Part shown: in pieces, positions 17,793 through 25,679 of the stretch
Position numbering within the stretch: position 1 is the stretch's first letter
Layout: the number at the start of each line of letters is the position of its first letter
NCBI RefSeq assembly: GCF_000014005.1
Contig: NC_008009.1
Span: forward strand, 4,588,001-4,652,000
Origin: Candidatus Koribacter versatilis Ellin345
GTDB lineage: Bacteria; Acidobacteriota; Terriglobia; Terriglobales; Acidobacteriaceae
Reading direction: 5' to 3'
DNA length: 64,000 bases
Program-made: the position numbers and the translations under genes
The notes under the pieces: generated by a model
Databases searched by the model: none
What the model saw: only the letters and a program-made list of their open reading frames with translations
What the model was told of the DNA's origin: nothing

Positions 17793-18626
17793 TTAGCTGA
17801 TACGCGCCTCGGGCTGTGGATCGGTCTTGATCGTTCGCCCGGAGATTTGGGCCGCTTCGTCAATGCGACAGCATCCGTCCTCGCTTGGCAGACCACGAGT
17901 GGACGCTACCCACTCGTCGATCACGTCTTTGCGGCTGACCGGAAGTTCCTTTGCATCGTCGAGCACGACCACGTATTCGTCCACGCCCCAGGAACGAACT
18001 TCGCGGAGGTATTCCGCGTTCACGACGATGGAGCGATGCACGCGCAGGAATTGGCGATGGTTCTCTAGCCGAGCGCAGGTTTCGAGAAGCGTGCCGCGTA
18101 CGCGATGCGTACCCGATACGCAGTGGAGTTCCAGGTAATTGCCCGCCGCCGAGATCCAGACGATTTCCGAGTCCTGCACGAAGATGAAACCGTGCCGGGA
18201 TTTAAAGCGCAGCGGGGGCTTTGCAGGTCCGCCGCTGATCACGTGCAGCTTTTTTCGTAAGAACGGGGCGGCGCTGAGCGCGCGGGTGAGGCAGTTGAGT
18301 ACGCGCTGGCGGCGAAGGGGAAGCATGAGAAAGTCGGTGATGCCGAGTTCGTAGGCATCCGCGGCGCGAGACGCGTCACTCGCGATGAGGACGACTTTCG
18401 CTGGGCAACTCTTGAGAATTTCCGTCGCGATGTGCAGTCCATCGAGGCTGCGAACGCGATCGTGCACCAACACGAGCCTGGGAGCACGCCGCATCACTTC
18501 CTGGACTGCCGAACCGCTTGAAATCGTCGCAACCGGGGAATTCACTTGGTCGCGAAGCATGAGATCGAGCACTTGACGCAAGCTAACGTCATCCGTAATA
18601 AGCAGAATGTCTGATCCAAATAACAC
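17793..18626 (-). CDS. LytTR-family regulator with degenerate receiver domain
   Basis: 277 residues. Residues 1-120 have the receiver fold with the acidic pair Asp12-Asp13, but the phosphoacceptor position is His55 (LVLVHDRVRSLDG; Asp is displaced by one), the Thr position is Ser83, and the conserved Lys before Pro is Leu102 (FLMLPLRR). It is therefore probably not phosphorylated in the usual way. Residues about 146-245 form a LytTR DNA-binding domain (FVQDSEIVWISAAGNYLELH...FLRVHRSIVVNAEYL). Such domains bind paired direct repeats, and candidates lie at 18747-18771 and 19774-19809. No histidine kinase is adjacent. Confidence 0.88.
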   Translation of the reverse strand: MLFGSDILLITDDVSLRQVLDLMLRDQVNSPVATISSGSAVQEVMRRAPRLVLVHDRVRSLDGLHIATEILKSCPAKVVLIASDASRAADAYELGITDFLMLPLRRQRVLNCLTRALSAAPFLRKKLHVISGGPAKPPLRFKSRHGFIFVQDSEIVWISAAGNYLELHCVSGTHRVRGTLLETCARLENHRQFLRVHRSIVVNAEYLREVRSWGVDEYVVVLDDAKELPVSRKDVIDEWVASTRGLPSEDGCCRIDEAAQISGRTIKTDPQPEARIS

Positions 18627-18746
18627 AACCCATCCTCCGACCAGGGAACTGAACCAAGATTGCGCAGGACAGTCCGCATCTTGTGTGGTGAGTCAAGAAT
18701 GAAGCCAGTGGTGGTTATATTCAATATCCACACCGAGAAGATCTGA

Positions 18747-18771
18747 GATAACCACTCGAATCCAGATAACC
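18747..18771 (-). promoter_or_regulatory. Direct repeat upstream of the LytTR gene
   Basis: GATAACC at 18747-18753 and again at 18765-18771, period 18 (GGTTATC on the minus strand), about 120-145 nt before the LytTR start. GGTTAT also occurs in a pair before the neighbouring membrane gene. LytTR proteins bind direct repeats, so autoregulation is plausible. Confidence 0.35.
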
Positions 18772-18795
18772 CGGCCCGATCTATCGGGCTGCGAT

Positions 18796-19719
18796 TTAGA
18801 CGTTCGAGATCGCAGTAGTGGAAGCAGGTATTTCGTTGCGCCTGGCAAATGTTTCAGGCTCCGGCATTGCGCGCGCTACGAGCAACATCGCGCCGGCGTA
18901 GAGGAGCGTGTCAAAAATGTAGTTCGCTCCAAGGAGTCTCCGGTCGGTGGGCAGCATGAACGTGTCCGGCACATAGAGGAAGAGCGTGAAGAATGCCATA
19001 TATGCGCCCGCGCACATCGCCCCCAGGCGTGCGTAGCGACCAGTGAATATCAACAGGCCGCAGAGAAGAAGTAGAGCCCCCGCCGCGTAGCCGAGGAAAT
19101 GCGGAGCCGGGACCCAGGTTGGGGTTATGCGTCCATCCGGCACACCGGGCGAGCACTGAGGATGGAGCAACTGCTGGATTCCGTAGATCACGATGGCCGA
19201 GGCGATCCAGAAGCGAGCGAACAACAGCAATCCGTTGCGACGGGTTCGAATTGCCTCAGCACTGCTCGTGCAAACAAACAGCGTGAAAGCGCCGATCCCG
19301 AAGCTGCTGTCACGCAGGGTAAGCAGCCAAAATAAACGGTTCGTACGCTGATGCACCGCAGCGGGAATGTGCATGAGGCAGACGAACAGGAGGAACATGA
19401 GCGCCGTAAGGCCTGCGGCCAAGGGCACCTTCTGCTTGAACGTGAAGCTAAGACTGGCTGCGATCAACGCTACGCCAACGAAATAAGCGATGAAAAGCTT
19501 GCCCGGCATAAACGGTGGAACGATCGTCGCGATTACACGCGCGATGACGAGATGTTCCACTCCGAAGGCCGCAAAAGAGCTGGCGAAAAATACAGTCCCG
19601 AGCGCGAGGAACCGGTCTTGCAATCCCAGTTGCGACGAGCCGCGTTGCCACAACGCTATCCCGATAAGAAAGATGACTGTGCCGGCGATGGTTGGCAGCG
19701 TAAATGAGAAATTGTCCAC
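18796..19719 (-). CDS. Polytopic membrane protein of unknown function
   Basis: 307 residues with about eight to nine hydrophobic helices and short loops. A DoxX-like feel comes from VPAPHFLGYAAGALLLLCGLLIFTG near the C-terminus, but no motif fixes a family. The polar C-terminus (MPEPETFARRNEIPAS) is probably cytoplasmic. It lies immediately upstream of the LytTR gene on the same strand. Its own upstream region has a repeated CAATAACC motif, so it may be the target or partner of that regulator. Confidence 0.75.
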   Translation of the reverse strand: MDNFSFTLPTIAGTVIFLIGIALWQRGSSQLGLQDRFLALGTVFFASSFAAFGVEHLVIARVIATIVPPFMPGKLFIAYFVGVALIAASLSFTFKQKVPLAAGLTALMFLLFVCLMHIPAAVHQRTNRLFWLLTLRDSSFGIGAFTLFVCTSSAEAIRTRRNGLLLFARFWIASAIVIYGIQQLLHPQCSPGVPDGRITPTWVPAPHFLGYAAGALLLLCGLLIFTGRYARLGAMCAGAYMAFFTLFLYVPDTFMLPTDRRLLGANYIFDTLLYAGAMLLVARAMPEPETFARRNEIPASTTAISNV

Positions 19720-19773
19720 GGGTACCCCACAGTTACCACACTGTGTTCACTTTGACCCCGTCGCGGTCATAAC

Positions 19774-19809
19774 GCAATAACCGCTCCGAGCGACTTTGCA
19801 ATAACCACT
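19774..19809 (-). promoter_or_regulatory. Paired direct repeat upstream of the membrane gene
   Basis: GCAATAACCGCT (19774-19785) and GCAATAACCACT (19798-19809), period 24, 11 of 12 bases identical. They lie 55-90 nt before the ATG at 19719, in the usual position for an activator site. They resemble the GATAACC pair before the neighbouring LytTR gene. Confidence 0.4.
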
Positions 19810-19815
19810 TCGTAG

Positions 19816-19855
19816 AAAACAAAAATGGGGAACTCGAGTTATGCAGGAGTTCCCC
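19816..19855 (-). terminator. Rho-independent terminator of the TonB-dependent receptor
   Basis: A 9-bp stem GGGGAACTC/GAGTTCCCC (19827-19835 with 19847-19855) with an 11-nt loop. It is followed on the minus strand by CATTTTTGTTTTC. It lies 20 nt after the receptor stop. Confidence 0.85.
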
Positions 19856-19875
19856 GTTTAGTAGCGGAGTCTGAT

Positions 19876-22800
19876 TTAGAAAATCAACTTCAAGCCGAAC
19901 TGAACATTACGACGTTCGTCCGTCGGATTGCCGAAGCCGCCCTTAACAGCTTGTACGAAGAACGGGCTTCCCAGCGCACCGCTGCTGACGTCGGCGTTCG
20001 ACGTGAGCAGGAAGTAGTTGTGGTTGTTGAAGACGTTGTACATCTCGCCGCGGAACTGCAAGTTGAACCGTTCGGTGAGTTTGAACGTCTTCCCGATAAC
20101 CGCGTTGAACTGGTGATTGCCGGGGCCGGTATACATGTTGCGCGGACCGACGGCCCAGTTGCATCCGATCGCTCCCTGGCAAGGCGCTTCCGGAACCTGG
20201 CTCGAACCGCCGACACCCGGCATTCCGAAGCCAGGAGCTGCGACGAGCGAGCCGGCATTCAGGTAATTGAAGACGCCTCCACCAGCGTAGGTTGATGAAT
20301 TGGCGAAGCCGTCGCGTTCACCACCCGTCGGCAAGTAGCGCGGACACTGGCTGATTCCGTTGGTGCAGTCATAGACCGAAAACGGGTAGCCGGTATGGTA
20401 GGTGATCAGGGGAGAAAAGCTCCACCCACCGAGCGCCTGGCGAACGAACGCATTGCTCGCGTTCTTCATCCAGGGCAGGTCCCAGACTGCGCTAACCGCG
20501 ATGCGGTGACGGACGTCGAACTCGGAATTGCCGGTGTCGAGTTGCGGAGCATAGTAGTTTTCGTAACCGAGTTGGAACGCGCCGTTGTTGCCTTCGCTAA
20601 AGGTTGAGCTCAAGTTGTCAATCGAGTGTGACCACGTCCAGTTGAAGTTGAGCTGCAGACCTTTGTTGAAGAGATTGTTGGTGGTGAAGCGTGTGTTCAG
20701 GCCGTTGTAGCGCGAGAATCCGCGGCTGCCACGGCTGTTGATGTTCGAATACTGCTGGTTCAGGCGGCATCCGGGATAACACGCAACTCCAGAGTGATAG
20801 GTAGCAGGATCGAAGTAATCACCGTAGCCAGCATACCCCGGGAAAAACACGTTCGTGTTGCCGATGTCATACAGGTGAACGCCGTTCGAGCCGCTGTATT
20901 CAAAGGCAACCAGGCTATTTTTTAGTACCTCGCGTTCCAGCGATAGGCTGCGGAACTCGGTGTACGCGTTGTCAATGTTGGGCTGCACGGCACGCAGAGT
21001 GGTTGGAGGAAGAACTACGCTGCCGCTGCTGCCGGAGAGAGGCCCGAAGTTGTCGAGCGTCACGGGCGTGTTCACTGCATTCAGAACTGCGTAATTCGGT
21101 GGGTTCTGAATGACATTGAAGGTCACGTTGCCAAAGTTCCGCTCGTAGCTCATGCCCCAACCACCGCGTATCGCCGTTTTGCCATCACCGAAGACGTCCC
21201 AGGCGAAGCCGAGGCGCGGACCCCAGTTGTGTTTGGAAGGCTCCCAGAGAGAGCCGACCGGGCTCTGATTGGCAATCTGCACGGTCCCGTTCTCAACCTG
21301 GATCGGCAGCGTCGCACCGGACCCTTCGTAGAAGTTGGAATCGAGCGAGGGATCGGCATTGTGCTGCACACCGTAGTACTCCCAGCGCACGCCGTAGTTG
21401 AGCGTCAAGCGGCTGGTTACTTTCCAGGAATCCTGGAGGTAGAACGCGCCGTCGTTGAAGCGATTGTTACGCGAGAAGCTCGGTGCGCCTGCCGGAAGAG
21501 AGATGTTGTCTCCGGGGAACGCTCCGCGAGGGTCAACCGCGACTTGCATGTTCGCGATGTTGCCGGCGACTAGGTTGTAAATGCCGGCGGTGTTGCCGCG
21601 ATAAGTATTTCCACCCGCGGTCACGGGTGCGCCCGTGCTGAGATACTGCACAGCGTTTTCATAAGCGCCGAAGGTGCGGTTATCGCGAATGTGAATGTAC
21701 TGTCCGCCAAAACGCAGCTGGTGACGACCTTTCGTCCATGAGACATCCTGGAAGAATTGATAGAGGTTCTGCGGGCCGCCGAATGGAATTGAGTTACCTG
21801 GCGTGAATTCGCTATATCCGGGGAAAATCAGCGAGTATCCGCCGGAGGTGGGCACGCCTTGCGAGGAGACGTACATCGTTGGCCCCACGGGCTGGGTTCC
21901 GAGCGGTTGCAGCAAGTTCAGTCGGTTGAAATCAAACTTCGACTGGCTCACGATGTTGGGAGTGAACACGTGCGTCATGTTGATAAGCACGTTGTTGTTG
22001 AAGATGTTCTGGCCGGTATCGAATCCCTCGGAGTACGGGCTGCTGTTGACGGTCCCGTTGAAATCCTCTTCGTGGTATCCAGCGTAGCGGCCGAAGAAGG
22101 TGGTTTTGTCGGTCATGTTGTAGTCGAAGCGGTTGACGGTCATCCAGGTGTTTTCCGGAAGGCCGCCACCTGCCTCTGCGGGCGCCGTGTACGACAACTG
22201 TTGGGTGAACGGCGAGCCATTGGGCAACGGTCCGCCATTGCTCGCGAGCAGAGGGGAGCACAGAGCATCGGCTGCGCATGAGGTAGAGCCGAGCAAAGTC
22301 GCGTTCGAGCGCACGTCAGCATACGACAGCGCAGCTACCGAGTTCGGAGCCAGGTTCGGGAACATCGCAGGATCAATGATCGAGACGATCTGGTTCGAAC
22401 TGCTGCGGACCCGGATCCATTCGGTGTTGGAGAAGAAGAACAGTTTGTTCTTGATGATTGGCCCACCCACCGAATATCCGAACTGATTGCGCGTGAACGT
22501 GGACTTGGGGATATCGTTGGTGTCGTTCTCCCAGGTGTTCGCCGCCAGCGCAGATATGCGGTTGAACTCATACGCGGTGCCATGGAAGGCATTGGCGCCA
22601 GATTTGGTAGCGACGTTCAGGACGCCGCCGCCCGCGCGGCCATATTCTGCGGTGAAGTTGCTGGTGACAACGCGAAATTCCTGCACGGAATCGAGCGGAA
22701 CCTGCTGCCCGACGGAAGCGGTGAACATATCGACATTTTCACCACCGTCTAACAGTACATCGGTTGATGCTGAGCGCTGACCGTTGATCGAGAAGCCTGC

Positions 22801-23325
22801 ACCGCGCATGGTACCGGTGGTGTCTTCTGTCACGTTGCCGGCGGTGGCAACGAGGTCGTATGGATTGCGGGTGAGAGTTGGGAGTTCGGTGATCTGCGCG
22901 CCGCTCACGACCGATGAAAGCGTCTGGGTTTCGGTGTTCACCGCGGCGCCGCCTGATTCCGCGGTCACTTCGACGGTAGTACCGCCGCCCATCACACTCA
23001 TCTGCGCCGAAAGTTCATTTCTTGATCCGACGGTCACCGCGATCCTGCGGGTGTATTTGGTGAAGCCTTGCTTGTCGATCACGACTTCGTACATCGACGG
23101 TTTGAGGTTGGAAACCGTGTAGGAACCATCGTTATTGGTGGTAGCGGTTCGCTGCGCGCCCGTATTCACGTCCGTCACTGTCACCGTCGCTCCGCCGACA
23201 ACTGCGCCGGAAACATCCACGACGGTGCCTGTGATCAAACCTGTCTCCGCCTGACCAAACAACATGGCGGAACACAGAAATAGCAGCGCGCACAGAAGTG
23301 TGTACCTTGCTCTTGATCCGATCAT
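19876..23325 (-). CDS. Oar-like TonB-dependent receptor with carboxypeptidase-regulatory domain
   Basis: 1149 residues. Signal peptide (1-25), then a carboxypeptidase-regulatory-like beta-sandwich (about 27-105: GLITGTVVDVSGAVVGGATVTVTD), a plug domain (about 125-230: RNPYDLVATAGNV...FSINGQRSASTDVLLDGGE), and a long outer-membrane barrel ending in the aromatic FGLKLIF. This architecture is greatly expanded in acidobacteria and resembles myxobacterial Oar. Expected role is TonB-driven uptake or peptide/polysaccharide handling; the substrate is unknown. AAAGGATG precedes the ATG. It is monocistronic. Confidence 0.9.
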   Translation of the reverse strand: MIGSRARYTLLCALLFLCSAMLFGQAETGLITGTVVDVSGAVVGGATVTVTDVNTGAQRTATTNNDGSYTVSNLKPSMYEVVIDKQGFTKYTRRIAVTVGSRNELSAQMSVMGGGTTVEVTAESGGAAVNTETQTLSSVVSGAQITELPTLTRNPYDLVATAGNVTEDTTGTMRGAGFSINGQRSASTDVLLDGGENVDMFTASVGQQVPLDSVQEFRVVTSNFTAEYGRAGGGVLNVATKSGANAFHGTAYEFNRISALAANTWENDTNDIPKSTFTRNQFGYSVGGPIIKNKLFFFSNTEWIRVRSSSNQIVSIIDPAMFPNLAPNSVAALSYADVRSNATLLGSTSCAADALCSPLLASNGGPLPNGSPFTQQLSYTAPAEAGGGLPENTWMTVNRFDYNMTDKTTFFGRYAGYHEEDFNGTVNSSPYSEGFDTGQNIFNNNVLINMTHVFTPNIVSQSKFDFNRLNLLQPLGTQPVGPTMYVSSQGVPTSGGYSLIFPGYSEFTPGNSIPFGGPQNLYQFFQDVSWTKGRHQLRFGGQYIHIRDNRTFGAYENAVQYLSTGAPVTAGGNTYRGNTAGIYNLVAGNIANMQVAVDPRGAFPGDNISLPAGAPSFSRNNRFNDGAFYLQDSWKVTSRLTLNYGVRWEYYGVQHNADPSLDSNFYEGSGATLPIQVENGTVQIANQSPVGSLWEPSKHNWGPRLGFAWDVFGDGKTAIRGGWGMSYERNFGNVTFNVIQNPPNYAVLNAVNTPVTLDNFGPLSGSSGSVVLPPTTLRAVQPNIDNAYTEFRSLSLEREVLKNSLVAFEYSGSNGVHLYDIGNTNVFFPGYAGYGDYFDPATYHSGVACYPGCRLNQQYSNINSRGSRGFSRYNGLNTRFTTNNLFNKGLQLNFNWTWSHSIDNLSSTFSEGNNGAFQLGYENYYAPQLDTGNSEFDVRHRIAVSAVWDLPWMKNASNAFVRQALGGWSFSPLITYHTGYPFSVYDCTNGISQCPRYLPTGGERDGFANSSTYAGGGVFNYLNAGSLVAAPGFGMPGVGGSSQVPEAPCQGAIGCNWAVGPRNMYTGPGNHQFNAVIGKTFKLTERFNLQFRGEMYNVFNNHNYFLLTSNADVSSGALGSPFFVQAVKGGFGNPTDERRNVQFGLKLIF

Positions 23326-23719
23326 GCATCATCCTTTCGCGGCGTGAGAGTAGGCCCCACACCCCTCGGGCGACGATGCAAATCGAGCGCCACATCGAAA
23401 TCCCCAGTGATTTCGGGCATTTCGTCAATTGCGAAGCTCTGCTGTGTTATGACTTTTCAGAAGAGCACAAAGGGACTTCATCCCGAAGGTTCGAACATGC
23501 AGCCCATGCCGAGGAACGTGCGGCGCACAACCATCCGACTTCATCCCTTTCATAGAATCAATCTACGATTTACTGGATTCCATAGAACTGTGGGGCACGT
23601 TGTTGCCGGGACGAAACGTGCTACGAATATTTCCATCCCTCAGTCTCACTGGCTCGTCAAACAACAAGGCATTCGCTCACAGAAGCGCGCTAGGGTTACG
23701 CTATCGCGGGGAATTCGTT
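23326..23719. other. Divergent non-coding region
   Basis: 394 nt between the divergent receptor and DUF1223 genes. It must contain both promoters, but no hexamer pair is strong enough to name. No repeat or RNA gene is recognised. The plus-strand frame running through it into the DUF1223 gene has unnatural composition and is not believed. Confidence 0.5.
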
Positions 23720-24466
23720 ATGAGAAGTTACAGATACGTTCTTCTTCTATTCATTTGTTCGGTTGCGTCGATGAGAGCATTTGCGGGCGATGCGCCCGCG
23801 CCCGTCGTCGTTGAGCTGTTCACTTCAGAGGGATGCTCAAGTTGTCCGCCAGCGGATCAGTTGCTAGCGGACCTTGTCGCTGCGAATGCGCCTGGACGAC
23901 CTGAGGTGATTGCGCTTGGTGAACACGTGGATTACTGGAACCACGATGGGTGGACCGACCGCTTCTCTTCGCGACAATTCACTGACCGTCAAAACAACTA
24001 TGCGCAGAAATTCAAGCTGGATTCTCCCTTCACGCCACAGATGGTGATTGATGGAAATCAGCAGGTGAGTGCAAACGATAAGTCTGCAGTCGTGCACGCG
24101 ATCCTCGCTGCCGCACAGCAGGCGCCCTCGGCGAAGGTGAACCTGCGCCTCAGCTCCGCCGCGCGTCTCAACGTCGAAGTTCAGTCCGACCATCACTCCG
24201 ACGACATCTTCCTGGTAATCACCGAAGACGGACTCAAGACAGAAGTGCGCAACGGCGAGAACAAGGGACGGACTCTTACTCACGTCGCCGTCGTTCACCG
24301 CCTCGAGAAGATTGGCTCTTTGTCGAAGGAAGGTTTCTCGAAGGAGATCAATCTTGCGCTGGACAAGTCCTGGAACCCTAAGAGCACCAGAGCCGTTGTC
24401 TTTGTACAAGAGAAGAACTCCGGAGCGATCATCGGCTCCGCGTCGGTACCGCTCGCGAGCAACTGA
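23720..24466 (+). CDS. Exported DUF1223 (thioredoxin-fold-like) protein
   Basis: 248 residues from ATG 23720, which begins a signal peptide (MRSYRYVLLLFICSVASMRAFA). The mature start VVVELFTSEGCSSCPPADQ carries the CSSC pair of the DUF1223 family in a thioredoxin-like context. EHVDYWNHDGWTDRFSS and YTPQMVIDG-type (FTPQMVIDGNQQ) motifs are also typical. The family is secreted and presumed redox-active, and its biochemical role is not established. The ribosome site is weak (GGGGAA). Confidence 0.85.
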   Translation: MRSYRYVLLLFICSVASMRAFAGDAPAPVVVELFTSEGCSSCPPADQLLADLVAANAPGRPEVIALGEHVDYWNHDGWTDRFSSRQFTDRQNNYAQKFKLDSPFTPQMVIDGNQQVSANDKSAVVHAILAAAQQAPSAKVNLRLSSAARLNVEVQSDHHSDDIFLVITEDGLKTEVRNGENKGRTLTHVAVVHRLEKIGSLSKEGFSKEINLALDKSWNPKSTRAVVFVQEKNSGAIIGSASVPLASN

Positions 24467-24571
24467 TTTGTCGTTGAGTACTGGACGGCGGATGGCAGCA
24501 GCAATGAGGGCGCTGCGAAAGCGGAGCGGCAAATGTGCAAGACAGAGAGTTGTAGCGTCGATCACCAGCCC

Positions 24572-24597
24572 CACACATCGAACTCCTTCGATGTGTG
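24572..24597. other. Perfect 11-bp hairpin between convergent genes
   Basis: CACACATCGAA/TTCGATGTGTG around the loop CTCC. It lies between the ends of the DUF1223 gene (24466) and the NmrA-like gene (24612). No U-tract is present on either strand. It may be a bidirectional 3'-end stabiliser or terminator. Confidence 0.5.
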
Positions 24598-24611
24598 AGA
24601 CTGGCAACTAA

Positions 24612-25502
24612 CTACGCCGCTGACTGCACGGCTCTCTTAAATCCCGGCGCGAACACATCCCGAGCAAATTGCTGGAACGTAACTTTGCCGGTGCGTTTTT
24701 GTTCGCCTTTAAGTTGTTGTATTTTGGGATACGCCTCTTCCATTTCAACCAGCAGCGCCGCCATTTCCGGCGACATCCCGACCTGCGTCATTGCGGCCTT
24801 CAACTGATCGCCCGGGATGGTGACCACCCGAATTTGTTTCCCTATGGCCTGTCCTGCGATGCTCCCCCACTCGTCGAGCGAAATCTCCTGCGGGCCCACG
24901 ATATCGATCACGTGATGGCCGTTGATCGGCCTGAGCAGAAACTCAGCGGCAACCTCGGCTATGTCTTGGGTGGCAATGAATGGCGCTTTCACCGATCCCG
25001 GAATCGAAGTGAAGATGCTGTCTTGTCCAATGATCGACGGCAGCGAGAAAAACACGTTCTCCATGAACTCGTTCGGCCGCAGAGAGACGATGTTCTTGCC
25101 GGCAGCGCGGAACTTCTCTTCCGTGTCATGATGTCCAACAATCGGCCCGGTGCCGCTCGGCAGGAATGCTCCTGCACTCGACAGCTGAACCACATGTAGA
25201 TCCGGATGCTTGCGGATAACGCTCGCCGCGGCCTCAGCCATGCGGCGAGCCGTGCCCAATGGATCATGCGAGGTCATATCCGGGGGCGTCAACCAGAACA
25301 GCGCATCGGCTCCATGCACCGCCTGCTCAAGCACTGCCGGATTGCTGTGCTCTCCAGCGATCACCTTTGCGCCACGACTTGCTAGGTCCTTTACTTTCTC
25401 CGGATGTCGCGCTATCAGCGTGACATCAGATTTGCGGTCAAGAAGTATGTTGGCCAGTTTGTTGCCGATGTGGCCGGTAGGAGTGGTAACTACAATCTTC
25501 AT
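24612..25502 (-). CDS. NmrA-like NAD(P)-binding reductase
   Basis: 296 residues from ATG 25502, with GGAG 9 nt upstream. It is an atypical short-chain dehydrogenase with the dinucleotide motif TGHIGNKLA at residues 9-17, an Arg (LIARHPEKV) that would favour NADP, and a C-terminal half as in NmrA/QOR2-type proteins (VQLSSAGAFLPSG, FMENVF, DIAEVAAEFL). Such proteins act as quinone or aldehyde reductases or as NADP redox sensors. It is divergent from the AhpD-like selenoprotein candidate, with a perfect palindrome in between, which fits a shared redox response. Confidence 0.88.
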   Translation of the reverse strand: MKIVVTTPTGHIGNKLANILLDRKSDVTLIARHPEKVKDLASRGAKVIAGEHSNPAVLEQAVHGADALFWLTPPDMTSHDPLGTARRMAEAAASVIRKHPDLHVVQLSSAGAFLPSGTGPIVGHHDTEEKFRAAGKNIVSLRPNEFMENVFFSLPSIIGQDSIFTSIPGSVKAPFIATQDIAEVAAEFLLRPINGHHVIDIVGPQEISLDEWGSIAGQAIGKQIRVVTIPGDQLKAAMTQVGMSPEMAALLVEMEEAYPKIQQLKGEQKRTGKVTFQQFARDVFAPGFKRAVQSAA

Positions 25503-25629
25503 GGGGTTTTTCTCCTTGCTGTCGAGATGTGCGGGCTTTGTCTCGCGCTTCATAAAAAGGCAGCCACTTACACCGTCTACTCGGAACGAAGAACAACAAA
25601 CTTTCCCTGTCACAAAACTCCGTTTGGCA

Positions 25630-25647
25630 TCGTCACTATAGTGACGA
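25630..25647. promoter_or_regulatory. Perfect 18-bp palindrome in the divergent NmrA/AhpD-like intergenic region
   Basis: TCGTCACTATAGTGACGA is fully self-complementary. It lies 32 nt before the AhpD-like ATG and 128 nt before the NmrA-like ATG. The central TATAGT could serve as a -10 for the plus-strand gene, so a bound dimeric regulator would block it. The regulator is unknown; HxlR-, TetR- or MarR-type proteins use sites of this form. Confidence 0.65.
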
Positions 25648-25679
25648 GTTCTATGGACGGCTTAAGAGAGGGGGGCTCG

